Assembly (NCBI GenBank): GCA_012932295.1
Contig: JAAONU010000016.1
Coordinates: forward strand, 32,716,647 to 32,780,646
Origin: Cyclina sinensis
Lineage: Eukaryota > Mollusca > Bivalvia > Venerida > Veneridae
DNA length: 64,000 nucleotides
Direction of reading: 5' to 3'
Both the position numbers and the translations under genes were made by a program. Positions within the stretch are counted from its first letter, which is position 1. Every line of letters starts with the position of its first letter. The notes beneath the pieces were generated by a model. It was not told the origin of the DNA and searched no databases. It worked only from the letters and a program-made list of their open reading frames with translations. Shown one piece after another: positions 25,331 through 36,879 of the stretch.

Positions 25331-25403
25331 ATGTCGCACCTGTTATTTGTCTTACTTTTTAACTTTGATACTTTTATCCATGCATCAATATGTTTATGTG
25401 AAT
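25331..25403 (+). CDS. Possible orphan signal-peptide exon
   Basis: ATG at 25331 opens MSHLLFVLLFNFDTFIHASI followed by CLCE, a plausible signal peptide, and meets a consensus donor GTAAGT at 25404 in phase 1, the same phase as the signal exon at 227-275. I could not find a matching downstream exon in the window, so it may be a gene fragment or chance. Confidence 0.25.
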
Positions 25404-25659
25404 GTAAGTCCCTTGTCAAAGCAATCGCTCATTTGATTTAAAACGTTGGATGAAAAATTCGTTCTGTTTGGGAATTATTTGTGTTAGTTGATTAAGTATG
25501 TACGCAAACAAATAAAAGAAGAAATTTCTTTTAAAAAACGACTGTCGGCTTTGAGGGAAGGTGAAGAACTTGGTGCGCACACCATTTTAATTCATAATAC
25601 GTTATTCTAACGCCTGTTCGCAAGATAAAATCCTGTTTGGTTATGTCGTACTGCTTATA

Positions 25660-26452
25660 GCAAGCCATTGGTTGTGACTGACAGACGTGGCCATTAACTG
25701 ACAGTAATAGCCAAACACTGGTCGTGATAGGCAAATACTGGCCAACATAGCCCAACGCCAATTGTGATAGCCAAACACTTGCCGTGCTAGCCTAACACTG
25801 GCTGTGACAGCCTAACATCGGTCGTCATAGCCAAACACTGGCAGACATAGCCCAACACTGGTCATTATAGCCAAACATTGGTCGTGATAGCCAAACACTG
25901 GCCGAAATAGCCCAACACCGGTCTGTTATAGTTAAACACTGGTCGTGATAGTCAAACACTGGTCTTTATAACCAAACACTTGCCGTGCTAGCCTAACACT
26001 GGCTGTGACAGCCTAACATCGGTCGTCATAGCCAAACACTGGCAGACATAGCCCAGCACTGGTCATTATAGCCAAACATTGGTCGTGATAGCCCAACACC
26101 GGTCTGTTATAGTTAAACACTGGTCGTGATAGTCAAACACTGGCCGAAATAGCCCAACACCGGTCTGTTATAGTTAAACACTGGTCGTGATAGCCAAACA
26201 CTGGCCGAAATAGCCCAACACCGGTCTGTTATAGTTAAACACTGGTCGTGATAGTCAAACACTGGTCTTTATAACCAAACACTTGTCGTGTTAGCCAAAC
26301 ACTGATCGTCATAGCCTTACACTGGTCGTGATAGCCCAACACCGGTCGTCATAGCCAAACACTGGCCGAAATAGCCCAACACCGGTCTGTTATAGTTAAA
26401 CACTGGTCGTGATAGTCAAACACTGGTCTTTATAACCAAACACTTGTCGTGT
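25660..26452. repeat. Minisatellite, unit about 20 bp
   Basis: About 40 copies of ATAGCCAAACACTGGTCGTG with variants (AACACCGGTCTGTTATAGTT, AACACTTGCCGTGCTAGCCT). Variant units recur as blocks: 25760-25960 is repeated at about 25980-26170, and the CCGGTCTGTTATAGTT variant recurs five times, so there is higher-order structure. Confidence 0.93.
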
Positions 26453-26745
26453 TATCTTCTCTATGCTTTCTGTTTTTTCCACTCTTTTTTTTGGTGGTGC
26501 CGAGTGGGGGTTGAGGGGGTAATGGGGGATAAACCCCCTATACTGGTGCAAGTTGTTACTGTGACATCAGAAGGCAGTCATCTAGAGTACATGCTGCAAG
26601 AACTGCATCAAAAACAACAACAACAACAAAATAATCACATTTAGTATTGAATAAAAATAATAGTGATTGCTGATGTTGGATTTGGTTTTATCTTAAAGTG
26701 TTCCAAAAGACATTTGTCCGTTACAAAACTTAATAGAACTAAAAC

Positions 26746-27228
26746 TTAATAGATGAGCTGTATTTGTTGAGGAATAGCGTTGTATGTCTGACCATATGGA
26801 GAGTACAGAGGGGCACTTTGCGAGGGAATTACTAAAGTTGTCCCACTTCCTCCGTAATATGGACTTTGAATGACTGGCCCACCAATAACATTCACAGCCC
26901 CGGTGATAGGTGGTGCCCCTAGCACTAACGGTTGGCTGCTTGGGTAGTAAGCGAGTGGTTGAATTGTCCCCGGATACAAGCTACCGCCAAGATATTGACT
27001 GGACGCAGAAGGATACCTATATGCAGGGTAACTTTGGACTGCTGGAAACGTAGTAGAAGTGTAGGTTGAAATTGCTGGATACGTTGCCGGATATCTACCA
27101 GCGGCCAGCAAAGAACCGGCTGCTATTCCAAGTCCAAAGTCGTATATTGTGGATTGTCCCTTACAAGTCTTCAACAAACATATACCAAGGATTGCGGTGG
27201 ACATAAGGGATACCTGTCTAGAATACAT
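26746..27228 (-). CDS. Secreted Tyr/Pro/Ser/Gly-rich protein
   Basis: The ATG at 27228 gives 160 residues to TAA. Residues 1-24 form a signal peptide (MYSRQVSLMSTAILGICLLK then TCKG), leaving Gln25 as the mature N-terminus. The motif FGLGIAAGSLLAAGR (about residues 31-45) aligns without gaps with FALGLLTGAALTTPR of the 19218-19568 protein. The rest is rich in Tyr, Pro, Ser, Thr, Ala and Gly (SYPAYRYP, LYSPYGQTY) without strict repeats, ending PQQIQLIY. The acceptor CTTTTCAG lies 6 nt before the ATG. A candidate leader ends at a GTAAGT donor at 27730 with TATAGC about 57 bp upstream (27790), implying a 496-bp intron. Probably an extracellular structural protein; function inferred from composition only. 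Confidence 0.82.
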   Translation of the reverse strand: MYSRQVSLMSTAILGICLLKTCKGQSTIYDFGLGIAAGSLLAAGRYPATYPAISTYTSTTFPAVQSYPAYRYPSASSQYLGGSLYPGTIQPLAYYPSSQPLVLGAPPITGAVNVIGGPVIQSPYYGGSGTTLVIPSQSAPLYSPYGQTYNAIPQQIQLIY

Positions 27229-27784
27229 CTTTATCTGAAAAGTTATATGATTTTTGTTTCAAAAAATACGATAGTTTATGTATCTATTTTCGCGTTTTCA
27301 ATATGTTTATAGATCTTTTTTGTTCATAAATGATAGAAAAAGGCTATAAAGGAATAGTTCAAGTCATTTCAAGCTAACAGGATAAAAAGAGGCATGATAA
27401 ACCAAGCACAAATATTTTACGGTTCATTTTCGTTTTAATACACATGCTGTTACCATTTTGAGCTGAAATAATAAGAATTGAAGTGTCACGCAGCTTAAAT
27501 GTAAAACTCAGTCATACATCACTAATACATTGTGTTACTTCATAAAAAAAAGTTTCCACTATATCATAGTCAGATGGAAGTAATCCACTTTGAAAAATAT
27601 TAATATTATACAAACTTTTTATTAGAAAAACAAACAAACATTTTTAATCATTTATCAATGATCAAATGGCTAATTAGGTTAAAATGAAAAGGTGAAATTA
27701 ATAACTAAAGAAACCGGAAATGTCACTTACTTTTTCAGAGAAGTTTTTCCTGATTTTATCGTTTTGAAAAAGATGTTTTTCTAA

Positions 27785-27790
27785 GCTATA
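27785..27790 (-). promoter_or_regulatory. Weak candidate TATA element for the 26746 gene
   Basis: TGTATAGCTT on the minus strand is about 57 bp upstream of a GTAAGT donor (27730). The spacing matches the better promoters at 29630 and 57320, but the element is not a perfect TATA box. Confidence 0.25.
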
Positions 27791-28239
27791 CATGTATTTG
27801 TAATGTCGTTTAGTCATTTGCTCTAGTAAAACTGACTGATCAAGTTTCGATCAGCTCGTTTCTTTTTTATCGATCTTCTTAAAGGCTTGCAATGAATTAG
27901 TCAGTGATTAATTGGTTAATTTTGTAACAGTCCCTAATTACCTCGGTGCTCTTATAAACAATAGCTGAAACAATCATTTCGTTTTTCAACATGTCATTAT
28001 CTGTGAGTACCGGTAGCATTTATTCTGTGAAGCAACAGAACAAGAGAGCTCGGGGGTATACAATGTATAAGATACAGGGAAGGTCAGACATATTGTGCTT
28101 TTTACAATCAACTGATACGCTCTGTGGATTTGGAAAGAAAAGTATGTCTTCGCTTAAAGTATGCGAACGTAGTCCACAAGTCCCAAACCATGTCAATTTC
28201 AAAACATCTACTGTAACAATAAGTGCAGATATGTAATGT

Positions 28240-29600
28240 TTTATCGTATGATTTGCTATTTTGAGAAAGTCACTATAACCTGACAGGCTGCAACTGAATA
28301 CGAATATCTTTTCAGGAATATCAGTCACGAAAAATAACACTTTACGGAGTTGATCTTCGTGTTTTAATCAATTTCTTTTTTTCTACTTTATAGTACACAA
28401 TTCAATAAAAAGTTGTCAAGAAAAGTTTTCTAGGAATCCAGTTTATAGAGTGGTTCGCAAAAAAAAATCCATAAATGTCAGTTAGTAAAGAGGTTTTCAT
28501 AAAAGGTTTCCATGAATAGTTAGGTAGTTTTTGCAAATGTCTTTATAAATGTCATTACATTTTGTGAAAGTTTTATTATAACAGCGATGTTCGCGAAATA
28601 AAAAGAAAATGTATTAAATAAAAATAAGATTCGATGTTTTCGTTAAGTGTTTGATAAATATAAGTAAGTGAAAGTTTTTTGGCTACGTTATACTAGAAAA
28701 AATAGTGATTCTTTTCTTTTATAATATTTACTTGCAGTTCAGAGCAGTAGGAAACATGTTGTTAGAAAAACTGATTTGAAAGCTTTTAGTTAACTAGCTT
28801 TTTTTATGATCAAGTCTGTAAGTGTTGGCAGAAATAGGCAACCATAGAGACATTTAGTAACAGTTATGCCGCCTATTGGTGTACAGTAAATCTAGTCCTG
28901 ATAATTCAAAAACTCTTATTGCTTTAAAATTTTTTCCTTAGGAAGTCTACAGGGAAAACATTCTCTAACTATAATATACGCTATTCTTTGGCATAACAAC
29001 TTGAAAAACTCGTCCTTAAATGTATCTTAAATGTATAAAAGTTTCATTTTCAAGCCTTCGATATGAAAATCAACATTATCACTTGAACTGGAAGATACAG
29101 TTATCAAAAAGCACAACATATAGTCAAGTTAAGTGCATTAAGAAATCAAACTATTGTATACGTAATAAAGTCTTCATTTATGTGACGTGGCATGTAAAAA
29201 AATGCTGACTGAAGTAATAAACCACAAAGACAATTAACCTGACAAATAGGTCAGTTCAAATAGGTCAGTTCAAATAGGTCAGTTCGCTCCTTTTTCCAAA
29301 ATTGAGACAGAACTACATCATTGGAGACCGAAAAAACAACACCCAGCAACACATGCCTTATAGATATATCAAGATGACAGTACAGATTGTGATGCAGCAG
29401 GTAATTTCTGAACAAAAACAAATGAAAGATGTGATTCATAAAAATATCCATGTTTTTACAGGTCGTTTGATGATTGCAGAAGACAACAGTACACAGAAAA
29501 TGACTTTTCGTGTTAAAAATGATTTATTTATGCAGAAAAAATCCTCACTTTGTCAATTTAATTGGACAATCTAATTATGATTTATACATTTTATATGCAT
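28240..29600. other. AT-rich intergenic DNA between divergent genes
   Basis: Separates the minus-strand gene at 26746 from the plus-strand gene at 30057. Three short GGTCAGTTCAAATA copies lie at 29250-29285. No gene supported. Confidence 0.4.
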
Positions 29601-29629
29601 CAACAAAAAAACGATTTCGCAGACAACGG

Positions 29630-29635
29630 TATAAA
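29630..29635 (+). promoter_or_regulatory. TATA box of the 30057 gene
   Basis: CGGTATAAATT stands about 60 bp before a consensus donor GTAAGT at 29690. The implied non-coding leader exon is about 29658-29689, followed by a 361-bp intron ending TTCTTCTTTAG at 30050. Confidence 0.65.
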
Positions 29636-30056
29636 TTGCTGCTGAGGAAGTCAGCACAGACAGTTTCTACCTTACATCTTCAGAGCAAGGTAAGTGAAAT
29701 ATATATACACTAACGTTCCACTAACAGCTGTAGAGAACATCATGTAAAATATCTTAGTCTAATACACAATCACTGAATTCGATAAAAAAAAATGCGGATA
29801 TAGTTGTTTATGTAAAAAACAACAACAATTGAGACTGGTTTATTTTACACAGAAGGTCGATATTTTTAATAATTCGTGTCTCTTTTCTCAGCAGAGTTAT
29901 CGTCTTACTCCTTGATACATTGTCCTTGATTTTAGAGACAGCTATATATGTTAGTAATATTATTTAAAAAGAAATAATATTCATAGAGGACACAGTTTCA
30001 ATGTCTACATTGCTTAACAGTCTAAATTTTCCGTATTTTTTCTTCTTTAGATCAGA

Positions 30057-30236
30057 ATGAAATACGCCGCCCTTCTCCTCATTGTTGCCGTGCTGGTATT
30101 CTCACTGGCTCTGAGCAATGCGCTGCCTGGATATTATCCTCGACATCATGGGAGACATTACTTCCCTTTCCCCTACCCAAGATTTCCATATTGGGGATTT
30201 GACAACTATGACAACTTCAACAATTATTACAACTAA
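30057..30236 (+). CDS. Small secreted His/Tyr/Pro-rich peptide
   Basis: A 59-residue single-exon frame. Residues 1-22 are a strong signal peptide (MKYAALLLIVAVLVFSLALS then NA), with the mature peptide beginning LPGYYPRHHGRHYFPFPYPR and ending in an Asp/Asn/Tyr-rich tail (NYDNFNNYYN). The acceptor TTCTTTAG is 6 nt before the ATG, and a TATA box, leader exon and GTAAGT donor are placed as expected upstream. AATAAA is at 30459. The mature 37 residues contain many aromatic residues and three His with no Cys, which suggests an extracellular matrix or metal-binding peptide rather than a disulphide-stabilised toxin. It most resembles the 56425-56670 protein in layout and composition. Its short length makes it easy to miss. 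Confidence 0.85.
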   Translation: MKYAALLLIVAVLVFSLALSNALPGYYPRHHGRHYFPFPYPRFPYWGFDNYDNFNNYYN

Positions 30237-30464
30237 CAATGAATGCAGTTTTCTTGACATAATCTTTGGAATTTGCTGTAACTAGAGAGAAATGCTGAAC
30301 TTGGTGCTGCAAAAAGTTTTATCTTTGATTTCTTGTTAACTAAAGAAGATATCACATCGCTCTGTACGTGAAATTGTATCTGTTAAATTGTTAACTGTTC
30401 AATTAAATATGAAAGTTAAAAATGATAGCTTTTAAGAGTTGCTTTTAATTGGTAACATAATAAA

Positions 30465-31170
30465 AGTCAGAAACGCAAAGTGTTCTTTTATCTTTATTAT
30501 AGACAAAACACTGCATGAATGTTCAGAAAAGGGTTAACAGTGGAACTGAAATTGGTTGAAAGGTTTCAAGTTACTGACACTCTTTTAAGTAATACAGTTT
30601 TTAATTTACAAAAGAGATCGATGCAACAAAAAAGAAAGAAGTCATGCGAATATTACAACCGATATGTTAGGACGTCTTATCACGATGCATGACCATTCTT
30701 ATCTTATCCCTCTTCGGAGACTACCTACGCTGACCTCTATAAACCTTGTCCACGAAGATCAAGACAAAGGTATCTTTAAAAGGAGATTTTGTTCGTAATT
30801 TTAAACGTTTGTCTTCCATGTTGTCTTCTGATGAAGTTCCTGTGGCAGCAACAAGGGTACCAAAAGACGCTGTATCTCGATATTGGGATGTTTTTCATTA
30901 AGAAGCCAAATCGTCCGCTACAATAGTCCAGCTACAATAAAAATTACAATGTATATTTAATCTACTTTGTAATTTCTGTGTGAAAATTATCAAATATAAC
31001 TTCGCTTTTCAGTACAAAGCATGTTGTAAGATTATCAAATTAATGAATGAAGAACATGAAATATGGATAAGACGAAATGCATGGCTGAACGGCGATTTCA
31101 AGCATTTTTGGAAATGCTAATACTTGTACAATTACTACAGAGCGGTTTAAACTGTTTAATATGAAGCCGG
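30465..31170. other. AT-rich intergenic DNA
   Basis: No gene or repeat recognised. Confidence 0.35.
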
Positions 31171-31176
31171 TGTCAA

Positions 31177-31593
31177 TGGCCGAGACATCGTCGGAAACCC
31201 ACGTTCGATCCATTCCGTTTCACTCTATTTATCTACCGTGGGACAATTGGTTGGTAGAAATTTCGTACTCATGAATAATTCATTACCTACTTCCATTGGT
31301 TTCCGGAAGATTTCCCTTACGCAATCTCAGCCAATGAAAGTACTCGTTACAATTTACCTTTAGCGCCCATGTTTAAATCTTGGGAAATACGTCTAATATA
31401 AAGTAACTTGTCATTATTCATACTCTTCACACTGAAGAGTATCTATTTGTATTGCGGAATCTCATTCGACGAGGAGTTACTTCCCTTTGCTAATAAATAT
31501 TCATGAAAACGAATAATCTGCAGTCAATTATCCCACGGTACATAATGTAGTTGTGCGGAATATGTACCGGGGGTCACCGACGATGTGGCCGAG
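31177..31593. repeat. MITE-like element with about 70-bp imperfect inverted ends
   Basis: ACATCGTCGG at 31185 and CTACCGTGGGACAATTG near 31233 are mirrored by CAATTATCCCACGGTA near 31527 and CCGACGATGTGG near 31577. Inner sections (CTCATGAATAATTCATTA and TAATAAATATTCATGA) also pair. No coding sequence. Confidence 0.7.
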
Positions 31594-31599
31594 AAAGTT

Positions 31600-32760
31600 A
31601 CTGATAAATTTAAACGGAAACTGTTCCGATTTTAGTGCCTTAAACGGTTGTATATTTGTACCCCGAGTTGAATAAACAGATCACTGTACTGTAATGTTCA
31701 CAAATACTTAGCATCACAAATTTTAACTGTGGTCGGGTTATCATTTTATATTATTTTATATTGTTTACGAGATACATAAATTATGGATTGCTTGTCCAAC
31801 CAAATTAACGCTGACAGGTATTTACCTGCCATTTTTATATATATACAGCAAGGTCAAAGCGCTCTTTTCTGTCATTATCAGTGTTGTTTTTTTATTTTTT
31901 TTTTATTCTTTTTTTATTTGTTCAGCTGCCTCGTAATTTCTTAAACTGCTTGGCAAAGTTTAGTGTTTAGTTATAGTCATTAAAATGTAGTTGTACTCCC
32001 ATTCTGAGTTGTTTTTCTCTTTTGGGTTTATTCCGCAAAGCGAGATTTACAGACTCTGTCATGTTTGTATATGTAGATATGTAATGTTGTATTCTTCTAT
32101 CCCGATATTTCCAGTGTAAAGCTTATAGTTATGTTCTGGTTGATTAATTCTTCACATTGAAATGGTTTTCTATCTAATTGCTTGAAAGTCGTGTAGTTAA
32201 ATGAATATACATTTAGTAAATATAGTTTTTAATACTCTCCTGCGCATCGATCGAAAGTTTCACTTTCTTACCTCTGCTAAAATTCAATTTTCAGAACGAT
32301 ATTTTTTATTTTTAGACAGGGAAATCCACAGTTACTTTTCAGCCAATCAGTGACTAGCTTACAACCAAATGTCCATACATACAATTGACAACCCAAAATG
32401 TAAACAAACAATGCATTTCTGCATGTAACTTATGTATTTCACTTTTCAAAGTGATCTTTAATATATATACGTAAATAAACCAGTAAAACTATCAAAAAGG
32501 TTAAAATCATGATGGTATGGTTGTTTTTAGACGTTTAATTGCTGTATTAAAATGTTTACGTAACCGCATAGTTGAAATGTGTTTACAAAATTGACAGAAA
32601 ACACCCGTCTATTTTAAATTTTTGGAATCACATTATCGTTTAAACCAATGAAAAATGGTTTAAAGATTTTTCGGTTTTGGGGATATTGGTGCACTTTCAT
32701 TGGTTGCTTAAAAGTTCAGTGTGAAGGTCAATATCATAAAGCTATGCGGTGTGAAGTAAC
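31600..32760. other. AT-rich intergenic DNA
   Basis: No gene supported. At its right end (32764-32793) is a short sequence, TAGCTGCTGAGGGAGCGTA, that recurs inverted at 43620. Confidence 0.35.
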
Positions 32761-32984
32761 GGTAGTGTATTCATTTAGCTGCTGAGGGAGCGTAAGTTTC
32801 TAAAAGATTTGGGCTATATACTTCTGCTGAAACATAGCAACAAAGTTCAATGGTTTAGAATCATTGAAAAATTCAAAAATGCCGGAACTCAGCACATGCT
32901 CCAGCTTATTTCTTATGAGACATACCCGGATATCAAGAGGATTCCTTGTTATTCAAGGTCATTTGAGCAATTTTTAACAAACCA

Positions 32985-34545
32985 TCAACCGAGGTCAAGG
33001 TTTCAGTCAAAGCTTTATGTAGAACAAAGCATTACCCGAGGTCAAGGTTTCAGTCAAAGCTTTGTGTATAACAAACCCTTACCCGAGGTCAAGGTTTCAG
33101 TCAAAGCTTTATGTAGAACTTATCATTACCCAAGGTTAATGTTTCAGTCAAAGCTTTATGAAGAACAAACCATTACCCGAGGTCAAGGTTTCAGTCAAAG
33201 CTTTATGTAGAACAAATAATTACCTCAGGTCAAGGTTTCAGTCAAAGCTTTATGTAGAACAAACCGTTACCCGAGGTCAAGGTTCCAGTCAAAGCTTTAT
33301 GTAGAACAAACCATTACCTCAAATCAATATTTCAGTCAAAGCTTTATGTATAACAAATCATTACCTCAAATCAATATTTCAGTCAAAGCTTTATGTATAA
33401 CAAATCATTACCACAGGTCAAGGTTTCAGTCAAAGTTTTATGTTGAACAAATCATAACAAGAGGTCAAGGTTTCAGTCAAAGCTTTTAGTTGAACAAAGC
33501 ATTACCCGAGGTCAAGGTTTCAGTAAAAGCTTTATGTAGAACAAACTATTACCCGAGGTCAATGTTTTAGTCAAAGTTTTATGTAGAACAAACCATTACC
33601 TCAAATCAATGTTTCAGTCAAAGCTTCATGTAAACAAAGCATTACCCGAGGTCAAGGTTTCAGTCAAAGCTTTATGTAGAACAAACCGTTTATCGAGGTC
33701 AATGTTTCAGTCAAAGCTTTATGTAGAACAAACCGTTACCTCAAATCAATGTTTCAGTTAAAGCTTTTGTATAAAAAAACATTACCTCAGGTCAAGGTTT
33801 CAGTCAAAGCTTTATGTAGAACAAACCATTACCCCAGGTCAAGGTTTCAGTCAAAGCTTTATGTTGAACAAACCATTACCTCAAATCAATATTTCAGTCA
33901 AAGCTTTATGTATAACAAATCATTACCTCAGGTCAAGGTTTCAGTCAAAGTTTTATGTTGAACAAATCATAATAAGAGGTCAAGGTTTCAGTCAAAGCTT
34001 TTAGTTGAACAAAGCATTACCCGAGGTCAATGTTTCAGTCAAAGTTTTATGTAGAACAAACCATTACCTCAAATCAATGTTTCAGTCAAAGCTTTATGTA
34101 GAACAAAGCATTACCCGAGGTCAAGGTTTCAGTCAAAGCTTTATGTAGAACAAACCGTTACCCGAGGTCAATGTTTCAGTCAAAGCTTTATGTAGAACAA
34201 ACCGTTACCTCAAATCAATGTTTCAGTTAAAGCTTTTGTATAAAAAACCATTACCCCAGGTCAATGTTTCAGTCGAAGCGCTTAGTAGAACAAAGCATTA
34301 CCCGAGGTCAAGGTTTCAGTCAAAGCTTTATGTAGAACAAACCATAACCGAGGTCAAGGTTTCAGTCAAAGCTTTTAGTAGAACAAACCGTTACCCGAGG
34401 TCAAGGTTTCAGTCAAAGCTTTTAGTAGAACAAATCGTAACCCGAGGTCAAGGTTTCAGTCAAAACTTTTAGTAGAACAAAGCATTACCCGAGGTCAATG
34501 TTTCAGTCAAAGCTTTATGTAGAACAAATCATTACCCGAGGTCAA
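32985..34545. repeat. Minisatellite, unit about 46-47 bp
   Basis: Roughly 33 copies of AGGTCAAGGTTTCAGTCAAA followed by GCTTTATGTAGAACAAACCATTACCCG. Sub-variants (TCAAATCAATATTTCAG) recur in blocks: 33340-33540 resembles 33870-34060, indicating higher-order duplication. The plus-strand frames through it (32809, 33749, 34218) are repeat artefacts. Confidence 0.95.
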
Positions 34546-34927
34546 AAGTTTCCCATTTTATTTACGCATTTGTTTGTCCCACCTTTTTCTGAATATTGTT
34601 ATTTGTTTGGTTTTATAATCATGTCGTATAAACATAGTTCATTTGTTAGCTGTGACAGACTTGCAGAGTTAAGAGTTAAAATTCACTCTGTTAGTATTGC
34701 TGAAATCAATCTGTTGTAGTGAAGAAATCTAGAATCAGGGATTTTCTATATGTTTTATTTGACCCAATTTTAAATTGTCGATTTGCAACTCATGAATATG
34801 GTCAGCTATTTTGTTCATGAGTACCTGACTTTCACTTTCTAATTTTTTAATATCATGAGTAAGAGCCTGAATTTGTTTAGACTCCATTTTCTGCAAAATA
34901 TTGAACATTTTGTGTTTGCTTCATTCA

Positions 34928-36092
34928 AACGTATGGCGTGTAAAGCGTTGCAAAATTTGATTTTTGTCATTTGCATTTGATAATACTTTCATTTGTATTG
35001 TATATTCTTAAGTTTATATTGCATAATCATCATTTGTATTGTATAATTCTTTATTTGTGTTGTATCCTGTGCATTTATGTTCTATTTCTGTAATTTATAT
35101 TTAATGTCTGCTATTCATATTGTAAACGGTTCCATTTAAATTGTATGTCAAGTATTTTGTTTCCTAAAACTGATACGTGTGAATTCAATATGCGATAAAA
35201 CAAATTTATGTTCTATAATTGCATGATGGGATTTGTTTTGATTCTCTGAATGGGCACTCTTTCTCAACCAATGAAATCCATGGACACCAAGTAAACAATT
35301 AAATCACAGAGTTCCGTTATACAATAGAAATATGACCACAAACAAGATTGACGAAGATGTAAATTTATACAAATCAAATAAGGAAATATACAATACAAAC
35401 TGACAGATTATGGAACATAAATAGGAAGTATACAATACAAATAAGGAAATATACAATACAAACTGACAGATTATGGAACATAAATAGGAAGTATACAATA
35501 CAAATAAGGAAATATACAATACAAACTGACAGATTATGGAACATAAATAGGAAGTATACTATACAAATAAGGAAATATACAATACAAACTGACAGATTAT
35601 GGAACATAAATAGGAAGTATACAATACAAATAAGATATATACAATTCAAAATGATTATTATTAAAACTGAATTTATAGAACACAAACAAACAAAAAATTC
35701 AAATACAAAAACAAATTATACAATATAAGTAGGAAAATGTTGAACACAAATGAAAACGATATAAGAATATAAATTGATGTTATACAATATAAATTGAAAT
35801 TATTGAATAGAAATCAAGAAATTATCAAATACAAATTATACAATATTAATAAGATAATACTGAACACAAATGAAACGATATAGAATATAATTTGATATAA
35901 TACAATACAAATTGAAGTTATAGAATATAAATAAAGAAATTATCAAACACAAAATTTTAATACAAATTATACACTAGAAATAGGAAAATATTGAACATAA
36001 ATGAAACGATATAGAATATCAATTCATAAAGTATACAATACAAATATCAAAATCGAAAATTGCAAGGCAAAACACGCCATACAAGCGATCAA
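34928..36092. repeat. AT-rich foldback element with internal 63-bp tandem repeat
   Basis: The left end CGTATGGCGTGTAAAGCGTTGCAAA is mirrored at 36055-36090 (TTGCAAGGCAAAACACGCCATACAAG). Both arms are made of degenerate TTTGTATTGTATA/TATACAATACAAA motifs. In the centre, 35381-35635 holds four 63-bp units (AGGAAATATACAATACAAAC plus TGACAGATTATGGAACATAA) at exactly 63-bp spacing. Confidence 0.75.
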
Positions 36093-36609
36093 TGAGTGTC
36101 CTTTCTGCTCTAATGACATCAGTGGCATTTTCATCTGTTAGAAGAATAGTTGAATTTAGTTGAATGTTTACGCCAAGTAGATTACGATATTTAAAGTTTT
36201 CTTTCATTTAAGGCTTTATTTTAGTCTAGACACTTTCTGCTTGATGCAACACTTCCAATATTTCACTTACATTATTCTCTTAAATGCTTTCTGCCATTTC
36301 GTAAGCTTTTAGTGTTCCAGTAAGAAACCTTAATGATAAATAAATAGTAAGTGCTACTCAACAGACTGAGGGAGGTCCTGACTAATTGTGAAATTAACCA
36401 AGTTTACAAATTGCAGGTAATATTGTTAGCCAATTTTGTTGCAATTCCTAATATTATCTGAGAAAACCACATGTGTATGTGGCTGGGCACTCCTTGTCTA
36501 CAAACAGTCACGTCTAATAATAAGCTCGTCTGATTTCAAAGAAAACAGTCGAATTATTGTGATCACTGAGTCGTCGTCGTTGGTATCGTGAAAAAACTGT
36601 ATTGTAATT

Positions 36610-36875
36610 GATTACTCATAAAACATAAGGCTTAGAGTTTAGGTATTTTGTGCGTAGCATTGTCTAGTAGACGTCTACCTATCCAGTCCAAAGCATGACC
36701 CTAGGTTGAACATTGGCCCCTCCCCGGGGGATCATTTGATTTTATAGAAAAACTTTGAAAATATTCTCTAAAACAGCTTGACACAGAGCTTTGCAATTTG
36801 ATGAGAGGCATCCTCCAGTAGACCTCTATCAAGATGGTTCAAATTATGTCCCTGTGGTCAAAATTAGAAAAGAGA
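36610..36875 (+). repeat. Fragment of the TAGCTCA-type dispersed repeat
   Basis: Two diverged modules like those in 20816-21830, with ATCATTTGATTTTATAG, GACCTCTATCAAGATGGTTC and TCCCCGGGGGATCATTTG. No ends present. Confidence 0.6.
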
Positions 36876-36879
36876 ATCA

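Noticed and set aside
25660..26452. CRISPR-like array
   Set aside because: The 20-bp units are contiguous without unique spacers, in an intron-containing eukaryotic genome; it is a minisatellite.
27991..28236. 81-codon frame with a CTTATAAA element 37 bp upstream
   Set aside because: No signal peptide, no recognisable domain, ordinary intergenic composition; a GTGAGT right after the ATG could even place the start in an intron. Kept as a weak possibility only.
32809..34472. Plus-strand frames with QSKLYVEQ repeats
   Set aside because: Translation of the 46-47-bp minisatellite, with frame changes and stops every few units.
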